A DNA stretch of 64,000 nucleotides, from NCBI RefSeq assembly GCF_000585215.1, contig NZ_AONC01000018.1:1-64000 (forward strand). Direction: 5' to 3'. The stretch comes from Imhoffiella purpurea. GTDB taxonomy: Bacteria > Pseudomonadota > Gammaproteobacteria > Chromatiales > Chromatiaceae. Of the stretch, positions 9,937 to 19,200 are shown piece after piece. A model generated the notes under the pieces. It was not told the DNA's origin, did no database searches, and saw nothing but the letters and a program-made list of their open reading frames with translations. The translations under genes were made by a program, and so were the position numbers. Within the stretch, counting starts at the first letter, position 1; every line of letters starts with the position of its first letter.

Positions 9937-9965
9937 GGTGCGGTTCGTTCCTCACCGCACCCTAC
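9937..9965 (-). repeat. Second copy of the REP-like hairpin
   Basis: On the minus strand this 29-base block matches the left part of the 972-1041 element except for one base, including arms GGTGCGGT and ACCGCACC. It lies between the convergent tas and sugar kinase genes, and the kinase stop codon (TAG, 9964-9962) falls inside it. It could act as a transcription-end hairpin for both genes. Confidence 0.65.
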
Positions 9966-10921
9966 GGGTCTGAATGGGGTTGAAACATCAACCCGGCGTT
10001 GCGGGCCTCGTCGATCAGACCCTCCAGGCCGATGCGCCCGCACTTGAATCCGGCCAGGCCGACGGCGCGCTCGACCGACTCGCGCGGCGTCAGACTCCGT
10101 GCGAGCGCATCGATCACGGCGGCGTTGAAGGTGTCCCCGGCGGCCAGGGTGTCGAGGACGCGCGGCGGCGGCACGGCGGGAACATGCTCGACCTCGGCGC
10201 CACGCACCAGGAAGAAGGCACCCGCCGCGCCCCAGGCCAGGACGCAGAGCTGGGCGCTGGTATGCGACATGAGGTCGGACAGAAAGGACTCGGGTACCTC
10301 GAAACCGCGCGCCTCGGCGAAGACGCGACCGGCGAGGATGACGTCTGGACCCTCCAGCAGCGTCTCGATGCCATCGCGGGGCTTTTCCAGTTCGAGGGAC
10401 ACCGAAAGACCGGGCGCGATTCGACGCACCCGGTCGATCATACGGCGGGTCTCGAGCGGGTTGCGGCCCTCGAAATGGATCCAGTCCAGACCCTCGAGCG
10501 GCACCCGATCGAAGCCATCCGCATCCAGCTCGGGCAGATCGCGATAGTGAACGATGGTCCGGCTGCCGCTGGCACGGCTCAAGGCGATGTAGGATGTCGG
10601 CGTCGCTCCACCCGCATGCACCACCGCATGAGCGGCATCGATACCCTGCCGCGCGAGGTCTTCGCGAATCCAACGGCCGGTATCGTCGTCGGCTAGGGTC
10701 CCGAGCCAGCGGCAATGGTGTCCAAACTGGGCCAGCACGCCGAGACTGTTGGCCACGTTGCCGCCGCGCACTCGGCGCTGGGCGGAGGCGCGCATCTCGG
10801 CATCCTCGGCCGGATAGACCTCGACCTCGTTGACGATATCCAGGGTGGCGATGCCGACGCCCAGGATCGAACGCACGGCCGGGCGGGAAAACCGCGAGCC
10901 GCGCTCAAAGGTCTCGGGCAA
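9962..10921 (-). CDS. PfkB-family sugar kinase (ketohexokinase-like)
   Basis: A 319-residue carbohydrate kinase of the ribokinase/PfkB fold. The N-terminal substrate region reads RGGNVANSLGVLAQFG, and the C-terminal signature is DTLAAGDTFNAAVI, with the AAGD anion hole and catalytic Asp. The pattern most resembles ketohexokinase-like bacterial members, but the sugar cannot be named from sequence. The start overlaps the 3' end of the SUMF1-like gene by 17 bp, so the two are probably translated in concert. The last codon lies in a REP-like repeat. Confidence 0.85.
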   Translation of the reverse strand: MPETFERGSRFSRPAVRSILGVGIATLDIVNEVEVYPAEDAEMRASAQRRVRGGNVANSLGVLAQFGHHCRWLGTLADDDTGRWIREDLARQGIDAAHAVVHAGGATPTSYIALSRASGSRTIVHYRDLPELDADGFDRVPLEGLDWIHFEGRNPLETRRMIDRVRRIAPGLSVSLELEKPRDGIETLLEGPDVILAGRVFAEARGFEVPESFLSDLMSHTSAQLCVLAWGAAGAFFLVRGAEVEHVPAVPPPRVLDTLAAGDTFNAAVIDALARSLTPRESVERAVGLAGFKCGRIGLEGLIDEARNAGLMFQPHSDP

Positions 10922-12392
10922 CGCGGAATCCGATCATGTTGAGACGCGCTCCCGAGGCGAAGTGCGAGCGTACGTAGGAACGCATGGATGAGGACGGCTT
11001 GTTGAAGGCACCGCCGCGCGCGACCCTCTGCGAGCAGTCGCCGGCGAGCCAGGAGCGTCCGTCGCTCGGGGCGCCGCGATAGCTGCCGTTGTAGCAATCG
11101 TCGACCCATTCCATGGCATTTCCAGCCGTGTCGAAGAGCCCGAATGGATTGGCGGGAAAGGAGCCGACGGGAGCGGTCGAACGGTTGTCCCAGCGGGTCC
11201 CGCAATCGAAGCAGACGGCCCGCCCCGGTGTCATGCCGTATCCCCACCAGTAAGGCGTATCGGTTGATGCCCGGGCCGCATATTCCCATTCGGCCTCGGT
11301 CGGCAACCGATACGCCCTGCCGGTCTCGCGCGAGAGCCAGGCCACGTAGGCCCCGGCATCGTTCCAGCTGACGCCGACCACGGGCCGCGATCCGCGTCCC
11401 CATCCACGATCGTCTGGCGGCGAGATCCCGCTCGCCCGGGCGAAACGGTCGTACTCCTGGAAGGTCACCTCGTGCTGACCGATCCAGAAGGGGCGGACCC
11501 TCACCTCGTGCGCGGGGCTGAAATCCTCGCCCGTCGGACTGGTGCTCCCCATCGTGAAGGCGCCGCCCTCGATCAGAATCATCGGTGGCCCCAGGGTGCC
11601 ATTGCTCAGACGGTCGTTGCGGATGCGCGGAGGTATCCCGGGAGATGCCGCGGCCACGTCATCCGGGACCGGCTCGGCCGTCACGACCGGATCGGCGGCC
11701 GATTCGAGCGGCCGGCCGGCATCGGCCTCCACCGGAGGAAATGACGAGGTTCCCTGGGCGACGATGGTCTGGGTTGCCACGCTCCCCCCGCCCAAGTCCA
11801 GCCCTGGGAGACGGATATGGATGCGATCCCAGAACAGATAGAGAAAACTGAGCATGCCGGCCGACAGGAAAACGAACATGACCAGGGCGCCGATCAGTAT
11901 CCAGGAGGTCGGAATCTTCCTCGGCGGCGCCTTATCGACCGGGGCCGTCGGCGCCACCACGACGGGCGGTGGCTCCTCGACACGCCTCTCCAGCATCCTG
12001 ACCTCGTCGCGCAGATTCTGCAGCTCGGACTCCAGTTCTTTGACCTGCCTGTCCTTGCGCTCGACCTCCTGCTTGAGTCCATCGCAGACCATGTTCTGGT
12101 CCTCGATCTGATCCTCGAGCCGGCGGCATTCCTCGGTGATGTGATCGAGCGCCTGTTCCTTGGCCTCCAGGGTCTGCTGCAGGACCATCATCTCCTGCTG
12201 CATGGCGAGACGCTCGGTGGCGGTCGCGACCGAGCTGTCGGGCGCGAACTCGCGCTCCGCGAGCCTGCGGTTGAGTCGCGCGACCTCGTCCTCCGCTTCC
12301 TTGCGCATCTGCTCCAGCGTCTTGCGCAAAGACTCGGACTCGTCCTCGTACTCTGATTGCGAGTCGATTTGCTCAGTCATCCCGAAAGGCAT
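10905..12392 (-). CDS. SUMF1/FGE-like domain protein with coiled coil and one membrane segment
   Basis: A 495-residue protein in three parts. Residues 1-140 are a charged coiled coil (heptad-rich Glu/Lys/Arg/Leu). About 163-187 is a single transmembrane helix (WILIGALVMFVFLSAGMLSF). About 265-495 is a formylglycine-generating-enzyme-like (SUMF1) domain with GGAFTMGS, WIGQHEVTFQEYDRF, VGVSWNDAGAYVAWLS, RLPTEAEWEYAAR and GNAMEWVDD, ending GFRVARDL. Many bacterial SUMF1 proteins are non-catalytic carbohydrate or peptide binders. The domain would be periplasmic. ATG 12380 (MTEQIDS) is an equally possible start. It is coupled to the PfkB gene. Confidence 0.85.
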   Translation of the reverse strand: MPFGMTEQIDSQSEYEDESESLRKTLEQMRKEAEDEVARLNRRLAEREFAPDSSVATATERLAMQQEMMVLQQTLEAKEQALDHITEECRRLEDQIEDQNMVCDGLKQEVERKDRQVKELESELQNLRDEVRMLERRVEEPPPVVVAPTAPVDKAPPRKIPTSWILIGALVMFVFLSAGMLSFLYLFWDRIHIRLPGLDLGGGSVATQTIVAQGTSSFPPVEADAGRPLESAADPVVTAEPVPDDVAAASPGIPPRIRNDRLSNGTLGPPMILIEGGAFTMGSTSPTGEDFSPAHEVRVRPFWIGQHEVTFQEYDRFARASGISPPDDRGWGRGSRPVVGVSWNDAGAYVAWLSRETGRAYRLPTEAEWEYAARASTDTPYWWGYGMTPGRAVCFDCGTRWDNRSTAPVGSFPANPFGLFDTAGNAMEWVDDCYNGSYRGAPSDGRSWLAGDCSQRVARGGAFNKPSSSMRSYVRSHFASGARLNMIGFRVARDL

Positions 12393-12613
12393 CTCAAAGG
12401 CTTAAAATCATCCGAACGTCCAGGATAGCGGAACGGCATGCGGCCCCGAGGACCGCATCGCACCGGTCTGGACACCCAGGGCGAGTTGTACTTATCCACG
12501 AAAACGTCGGCCACTTCAACAAGCCCCTCGAGCATTCCGGCAGCCCATGACTTTGTGAGGACATGAATTGCGGATACTCTGTTCCGCCCATCGCCACGAG
12601 GAGCATTCGCAAC

Positions 12614-13918
12614 ATGCCGCTGCCGTTCAAGGAACACCCACTGCGCCATCAGGCCATCGCCGAGCTGCACGCACGCACCTACGAGCCCCTACGCGCACCC
12701 GAGCGCGTCTCGCACCTGGCGGCGGTCTGCGGCGAGCGCGGCAGCGGACGCAACGTCCGGCACCTGATCCGTCTGCTCGAGCACTTCGGACTTCCGGTCC
12801 CCGACCAGGTGGATCAGCATTACTCGGCGGTTCTGGGCGACATCCGCATGCGCTGGGAGCGACACACCGAATTCGTCTCCTACACCTTCAGCAAGCGGGG
12901 ACCCTTCGTCCACCCATTCGCCCAGCCCGTGTTGCGGGATCTCCCCCAGGACTGGCTGCGCGAGATACCGGGCGAGGTGATCACCGCAATCTCGCTCGCG
13001 ATCGAATCGCGCGACATGCCCGAGCGCTCGCAGGATGAACTCGATTCCTTCTTCTCGAGCAACCAGATCATCGGCTCGCAGGTCGTCGGCGGCGCCGCGC
13101 GCGCCTGGTCGGACATGCGCATTCACGGCGACGGTTTCTCGCGGATCCTGATTCGCGATCAGGGACTCTCGGACAATCAGGCGGGACGGCTGGTCAAGCG
13201 GATCCTCGAGGTCAACTCCTATCGTTCCATGGCGCTGATCGGACTGCCCGCCGCGCGCGAGGCGAACGCCATCCTCAGCCAGGCCGACCGCCGCCTCGTC
13301 GAGGTCGCCGCGCGCATGAGCGAACAGGAAACCTCCGAGCACTGCTCGGAAAGCGATCTACTGGAGGTGCTGACGACCCTGGCCTCGGAGATCGAGGCCG
13401 TGACCGCGCGCACCAGCTATCGCTTCGAGGCGGTGCGCGCCTACTATGCCGTCGTCCAGCAGCGCCTGGAACAGCTGCGTCAAAGACGCATCGAGGGGCT
13501 GCAGACCTTCACCGAATTCCTCGAGGCGCGGCTCGCCCCGGCCGTGGCGACCTGCGATTCGACCTCCAGGCGCCAGCAGGATCTCGCCGAACGTGCGGCG
13601 CGTCTCACCAGTCTGCTGCGCGCGCGGGTAGAGGTCGGTCTCCAGGAGCAGAACAGCGGCCTGCTCGAATCCATGGATCAGCGTGCCAAGCTGCAGCTGA
13701 GGCTGCAGGAAACCGTCGAGGGACTCTCGGTGATCGCCATCGGCTACTATGGGGTCGGTCTCGTCGGATACCTGCTGAAGGGCCTGGAGGCCCATGGCGT
13801 CCCGATCGACGCCGGCTATGCCACCGGGCTCTCGGTTCCGCTGGTGGTTCTGACCGCCTGGCTCGGCCTGCGGCGCATGAAGGCGCGTCTGCTCAAGTCC
13901 GAGGAGGTCAGGGACTGA
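12614..13918 (+). CDS. DUF3422 family membrane protein
   Basis: A 434-residue protein of the DUF3422 family, recognised from its start (FKEHPLRHQAIAELHAR), from PFVHPFAQPVLRDLP, and from a C-terminal pair of hydrophobic segments (YYGVGLVGYLLKGL and VPLVVLTAWLGL) like a CorA-type C-terminus. The long Gln/Glu/Arg-rich central part is probably a coiled coil. No function is established. I chose the ATG at 12614 with GAGGAG ten bases upstream; another ATG at 12563 would add 17 residues. Its end overlaps the convergent protease gene by 11 bp. Confidence 0.85.
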   Translation: MPLPFKEHPLRHQAIAELHARTYEPLRAPERVSHLAAVCGERGSGRNVRHLIRLLEHFGLPVPDQVDQHYSAVLGDIRMRWERHTEFVSYTFSKRGPFVHPFAQPVLRDLPQDWLREIPGEVITAISLAIESRDMPERSQDELDSFFSSNQIIGSQVVGGAARAWSDMRIHGDGFSRILIRDQGLSDNQAGRLVKRILEVNSYRSMALIGLPAAREANAILSQADRRLVEVAARMSEQETSEHCSESDLLEVLTTLASEIEAVTARTSYRFEAVRAYYAVVQQRLEQLRQRRIEGLQTFTEFLEARLAPAVATCDSTSRRQQDLAERAARLTSLLRARVEVGLQEQNSGLLESMDQRAKLQLRLQETVEGLSVIAIGYYGVGLVGYLLKGLEAHGVPIDAGYATGLSVPLVVLTAWLGLRRMKARLLKSEEVRD

Positions 13919-14420
13919 CGTAGGGCCTCAGGGTCATGCGGCCGCCGGAGAGCATCACCTCCAGGTGCTTGAGATAGGCCATGCCGAGCAGGGCCTGGTC
14001 GCCCTGCATGTTGGGCAGCACGGTCGCCCTGACCCGGTCGACGGCCAGCCCCCCGATGTCGACGCTGTCGAGCCAGGCGACCCAGCTCTGGACGTTGCCG
14101 TTGCCGGTCTTGCTGACGTGCCCCGGGGTCATCTGCAGCCCGAGCCGTTCGGCGATGCGGTAGGGCATGGCGACGTCGACCGATCCCGTATCCACGAGGA
14201 ACTCGACCTTCTTGCCGTTGATACGACCGGTGGCCACGTACTGACTGAAATCGTTCTGTTCCAGCACCACCTCAGGCACCCCGCCCTCGCCCAGATAGGC
14301 CACGGGACGCGGATTGGGGTTGCCGCGCCCACCGCTCGAAAGCACGACCGCTACCATGAGCGCGCCCAGGGATGCGAGCGCGATCAGGCCCAATTTCCGC
14401 GTATTCAATCGGGTTTTCAA
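13908..14420 (-). CDS. Membrane-anchored retropepsin-like aspartic protease (first of a pair)
   Basis: About 170 residues: one N-terminal membrane anchor (LGLIALASLGALMVAVVL), then a clan AA aspartic protease domain with FLVDTGSVDVAMP near residue 90 (catalytic Asp in DTG) and ALLGMAYLKHLEV near the end. The single DTG means a homodimer is needed, as in retroviral proteases. The active domain would be periplasmic. No ATG fits; TTG at 14420 follows GAGAGGTG by 7 bp and is my preferred start, though the frame is open to 14468. The neighbouring gene at 14535 is a clear paralogue. The substrate is unknown. Confidence 0.8.
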   Translation of the reverse strand: MKTRLNTRKLGLIALASLGALMVAVVLSSGGRGNPNPRPVAYLGEGGVPEVVLEQNDFSQYVATGRINGKKVEFLVDTGSVDVAMPYRIAERLGLQMTPGHVSKTGNGNVQSWVAWLDSVDIGGLAVDRVRATVLPNMQGDQALLGMAYLKHLEVMLSGGRMTLRPYVSP

Positions 14421-14534
14421 CTCATGACACCTCTCGATGCGATGCGCTCCACGCCCTCGAACCCCCATGCCGAGGTCTTCGACCGGGGCGAGCTTACCGC
14501 GAAAAACCGAGGGTGAGGAGGCGGGCGCCGGTCG

Positions 14535-15080
14535 TCAAGGCGACGCGTGGCGGCGCAAGGTCAGGGTGTCGCCGCGCTGGACGAGCTCGAGATGCCTGAG
14601 AAAGCTCATGCCCAGCAGCACCGAATCGCCCGGCATGTTCGGCAGCACGCTCGCGCGGACATCGCGTCCCACGAGCCCGCCGAGTTCGAGGCGATCGAGA
14701 CTGGTGCTCCAGGTCCGCACCATGCCGTTCGCGGTCATGCTGTTCCCGCCGGGGCGCAGCGGCAATTGGAGCTTGCGCGCGAGATCGAGCGGCAGGGCGA
14801 CGTTGGTCGCCCCCGTATCGACCAGAAAGCGCACCGGATGGCCCTCGATCCGCCCCGAGGCGACGTACTGGCCCGAACGATTGCGCCGCAGCACGACCTG
14901 CTGGGCACCGTCCGGTCCCAGGGTCGCGACCGGATCGGAATTGGGATTCACCTGACGATCGATGACCCGATCGAAGAAGCCGAACAGCAGCGCCAGACCG
15001 ACCGCCCAGGCGCCCAGCAGCATGAGGCGCCCGATCCGCGTGGACAGATCGCCGGCGTTGGACCGAGAACCTCTCCTCAT
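14535..15080 (-). CDS. Membrane-anchored retropepsin-like aspartic protease (second of a pair)
   Basis: 181 residues with the same plan as the downstream paralogue: a Leu/Gly-rich anchor (LMLLGAWAVGLALLFGFF), VRFLVDTGATNVALP with the catalytic DTG, and VLLGMSFLRHLELVQRG near the end. Shared words with the first copy include NPNP/NPNSDPVA, GQYVASGRI and SVLPNMPGDSVLLGM. Tandem duplication is the simple explanation. A homodimer or heterodimer of the two gene products could form the active site. Confidence 0.85.
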   Translation of the reverse strand: MRRGSRSNAGDLSTRIGRLMLLGAWAVGLALLFGFFDRVIDRQVNPNSDPVATLGPDGAQQVVLRRNRSGQYVASGRIEGHPVRFLVDTGATNVALPLDLARKLQLPLRPGGNSMTANGMVRTWSTSLDRLELGGLVGRDVRASVLPNMPGDSVLLGMSFLRHLELVQRGDTLTLRRHASP

Positions 15081-15259
15081 GAGGGGCGGGAAGAGGACAT
15101 TCGAGCCGCAATGAGCGCGAGGCAGGCACCGGATTTCTGGCCCATCCGCCCTCGAGTCACTCTCGCACCGGGGAGCTCCTCGAGGGTCGTCGACCCCACA
15201 TCGATATCCTTCGCGCGCTTCGCGTCTTTGCGGTTCAAGTCGAGGGTCCCGAACGTCGC

Positions 15260-16021
15260 TCAGCGGCCGACCACCGGCATCTGCCCGGCCATGCGCTGGA
15301 ACTGCACCCGATAGAAGGCCGCGGCGCTCTGACCGTCGGCGACCACATCATAGACGCGCCAGCCCGCGTCGGACGGCGCCATGCGGAACTCGAGGGTCGC
15401 CGGATAGGTGCCTGGGCGCAGGATCGCCACCTTGATGCCGACCGCGCCGCGCGGCCCGCGCCGAGGCGACAGCATGCGGATCCGCTGGCCATCGTAACCG
15501 CCGAGATTGCCGGCCAGCACGCTGAGAAAATCGGATTCCAGCCAAGCCGCCAGATCCCTCCGATCCTCGTCGGACATGCCGCTGTAGGCGGGTCCGGCGA
15601 CCCATTGCGCCATGTATTCAAAATCGAAATAGGGTGCGATCTCGCGGTCGAGAAAGGCCGCGACCTGTAGCTTGTTGGCGGAGGCGTTCGCGGACAGGAA
15701 ATCGAGCAGGCGGTCCATGCCCTCCTCGAGCGTAGCCGCCGCCTCGGCCACAGGGCTGACCGGCCGTTGCGGCGGAGACGACGCCGAACGGTCGCCGGAC
15801 ATCGAATCAAGGGATTGGTGCCGAGAGGGTGCGATGGGTCGGGCGTAGTCCGAAGGATAGGCATCCGGGCGCCACGGCATGGCCGGCGACGGCGCGGAGT
15901 CGAAGGATCCCGGCCCATCGTAGCCGGATCCGGGCTGAGAGGGGTAGGGATAGGGCTGCGCGGCGAGCCCCGCCGACAGACAGAGCAACAGGGCACTCGA
16001 GGACGCGGCAGATGCTTTCAT
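15260..16021 (-). CDS. MlaC/Ttg2D-like phospholipid-binding periplasmic protein
   Basis: 253 residues with a cleavable signal peptide (SSSALLLCLSAGLAAQ), a Pro/Ser-rich linker of about 80 residues, then an MlaC-like domain recognised by REIAPYFDFEYMAQWVAG and the following helical/strand pattern. MlaC proteins shuttle phospholipid between outer and inner membranes. Here there is no mlaFEDB transporter beside it, and the Pro-rich linker is longer than usual, so it may be a divergent stand-alone member. GGAGGAAAT precedes the ATG. Confidence 0.75.
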   Translation of the reverse strand: MKASAASSSALLLCLSAGLAAQPYPYPSQPGSGYDGPGSFDSAPSPAMPWRPDAYPSDYARPIAPSRHQSLDSMSGDRSASSPPQRPVSPVAEAAATLEEGMDRLLDFLSANASANKLQVAAFLDREIAPYFDFEYMAQWVAGPAYSGMSDEDRRDLAAWLESDFLSVLAGNLGGYDGQRIRMLSPRRGPRGAVGIKVAILRPGTYPATLEFRMAPSDAGWRVYDVVADGQSAAAFYRVQFQRMAGQMPVVGR

Positions 16022-16249
16022 CGATTTCCTCCGGTTCGTTTATGTTCTGCAAGCCTGATCGAGCGCGCCCCGATGGCGACCACCGGGTTTGGCCCCGTCG
16101 AATCGGAGCCGTTGGCGCTCCGACCGATGCCGAGCGGCAACAGGCGCCTGCACGAGCGGCCATTCGATCGCATGGATCATCGGTCGAGCGGGAGGTTGCC
16201 AACGACCTTGTCGAAAAGCAAGTTGGCGCCGGTCAATCGGCCGGGACGA

Positions 16250-19200
16250 TTACATGCTCGACACCGGAAGAGCGCCCACCGCGAGACCCTGCGCGAGCTG
16301 ATCCGGGGCGAGCGGACTGGCCAGCAGAGGGCCCTGGACGGCATCGCAGCCCTCGCGCTCGAGGAAGCGATACTGCTCCTGAGTCTCGACGCCCTCGGCG
16401 ACCACCCTCAGGCCGATCTCACGCCCCAAGGCGATGAAGGTCCGCACCAACAGCTCGCTGGTCGGCTCGCGCCCGATCTCGCGGACGAATGCCCGGCCGA
16501 TCTTGAGCGTATCGATCGGCAGCTGTTTCAGCTGCGACAGCGACGAATAGCCCGTGCCGAAATTGTCGACGGCGATCCGCAGGCCATGATCCCTGAGCAG
16601 CCCCAGGGTCTCGATCAGACGCGCATCCCGGGCGAGCAGCAGGCTTTCGCCGATCTCGAGTTCGATCGTGCCGCGCGGACGCTCCTTGGCGATCCGGATC
16701 AGCCGGTTGATCAGGCCCTGATCGCTGAATTGACAGTCGGACAGATTGAGCGAGACCGGGAAGGCCACGCCATCGCGCGACCAGTCGGCATACTGGCGAC
16801 TCAGCTCCTCGATGACCCACTCCCCGATCGGCAGGATGAGACCCGATTCCTCGGCGACCGCGATGAATTCGCCCGGCTCCACCCAGCCCCGATCCTCATC
16901 GTGCCAGCGCAACAGAGTCTCCACGCCCAGTATCTCCCCTGAGCCGACGGCATGGATCGGCTGATACAGCAGCCTGAAGTCGCCGCGATCCAGGGCTCGG
17001 CGTAGACGCGACTCGATATCCAGCTTGAGCGAGGCTGACTCGCCCATCGAGGCGGTGAAGAACCGGTAGAGGTTGCGCCCATCCAGCTTGGCGGCATAGA
17101 GGGCCGTATCCGCGTGCTTGAGCAGCGTCTCGGCCGTCTCGCCATCCTCCGGACTGAGCGCGATTCCGATCGAGACCGTACAGACGATGCTGTGACCGGA
17201 GCAATGGAAGGGCTCGCGAAAGCGCTCGATGACGTGCTCCGCCACACGGCTCGCCACGCGCGACACGCCATACCCCTTGAGGATCACCGTCAGCTCGTCG
17301 CCCCCCAGACGGGCCACGGTGTTGGCCACATTGGCGCCTCGCCCCGAGCCCCGCACGCGGGCCTCCGCCGTGACCTCGTCGACGGCCTCGCGCAGGCGTT
17401 TCGCAGCACCGCGCAGCAGTTCGTCCCCGATCCCGTGGCCGAGCGAATCGTTGATGCGCTTGAAACGGTCCAGATCCAGATACAGCAGGGCGAGACGGTC
17501 GTCGCGGCGACGCGAGAGGGCCAGCGCCGAGGCCAGGTCCTGATTGAACTGCTGGCGGTTCGCCAAACCGGTGAGACTGTCCTGATAGGCCAATTGATGG
17601 ATGACACGCTGACGTCGGCGCTTCTCGGTCATATCGCGGAGCAGCAGAATCACCTGCTGGGCATCGACCGCGATCAGCCGGACATCGAAGGCGCGGATCT
17701 CGTCGTCCTCGACCGGAACCTCGATCTCGAGTTCGCGCAGACCCAGCTCGGGGAGGGCCGTCTCCAATTCGCGCTGAATCGACGCGGCGACAGACTCGGG
17801 GAGCAGGTCTGAGAGGGTTCTCGATCCGGTCTCGACGCCATCCAGGCCCTTGTCCAGGATCGGCCCCGACTTGATCTGCAGCACCCGGCCCTGACGGTCG
17901 AGACGCATGAGCACATCGGGAATCGCGGCGATCAGCGCGGCATTGCGCGCCTCGCTGAGATGCAATGCGGCGAGGGTACCGTGACTGCGCAGCAGATAGC
18001 GGATGCGATGGACGAGCAGGCTCCAGTTGACCGGCCTGGGATAGAAATCGGTAGCACCCGAGTCGTAGGCCGCCTCGACGGCGGAGAGGTCGTCCAGCCC
18101 GGTGACCATGAGGATCGGAATCAGCTCGAATCCGGGCAGCCGGCGGAATCGGCGGCAGGTCTCGTAGCCATCCATGACCGGGGCCATGACATCGAGCACG
18201 ATCAGATCGGGACGCTGAAACCGCACCGCCTCGAACGCGCCCTGTCCGTCCCTGACACCGGCGAAGCGGAAGCCGCACGTATCGAAGGTGCTTTGCGCCA
18301 CCAGATGCGTCCCCGGATCCTCGTCGACCACCAGAATCAGAGGACGATCGCGTCCCGAATGCCGATCGTAGGAGCCGGACGCATCGCTTTCGCCGCCTGG
18401 AGCCTCACCCGGCGAACCCGAGCCGATCGCCGTTGGCGCGATCGAAGGCGGGGAAGATGCCGGGAGCCGCTCGAGCACCTGAGCATCGGCGGTCGCCGCG
18501 TCCGCGCTCGAGCGCTGGCTGATGGCACGCCGCGTCTCGGCCGCCGTGCGCTCCAACGAGATCGCCACCTGGGCCGACGGGTAGAAGGGGCCGCCTCCGC
18601 GCGACGCGCGTTCGAGGCGATCGCAGAGCGCGGTCAGGCGCATCGCCCCGAGGGTCTTGGCCGCCGAGCGCAATGCCTGGACGCACTCGGCCACCTGCTG
18701 GGGCTGTCCCGCCTCGACGCCGTCGCGAATTCGGGCGACCAGGACCGATTCGGAATCGAGATAGCTCGCGATCATCCGGGTCACCAGCGCCGAGCCGGAC
18801 TGGAGATCGATCGCGCCGACCTCGTCGAGCACCCGAGGATCGAGCAGAGGCATCGCCTCGAGGTCGTCCAGACCGAATGGCCCGGTCTCTGCGGGCGCGG
18901 AGGATGCCGCCCGCGCGCCCTGCAGGCCGATCGCGCCACGGCCGCTCGCCCCGGAAACGGACGCGATACCGGACCCTCGGCCCACACAGCGCAGCAGGGT
19001 ACGATGCATCGACCTCAGCGACACGGGCTTGGTCAGGTAATCGTCCATGCCGGCGGCCTGACAGCGTTCCTGATCCCCCTCCATCGCATGCGCGGTCAGG
19101 GCGATGATCGGCAAGCGCCGGCCGTTCCCGCCATGCTCGCGCAGACGCAGACGACGGGCCGCCTCGTAGCCATCCATCATCGGCATCTTGCAATCCATGA

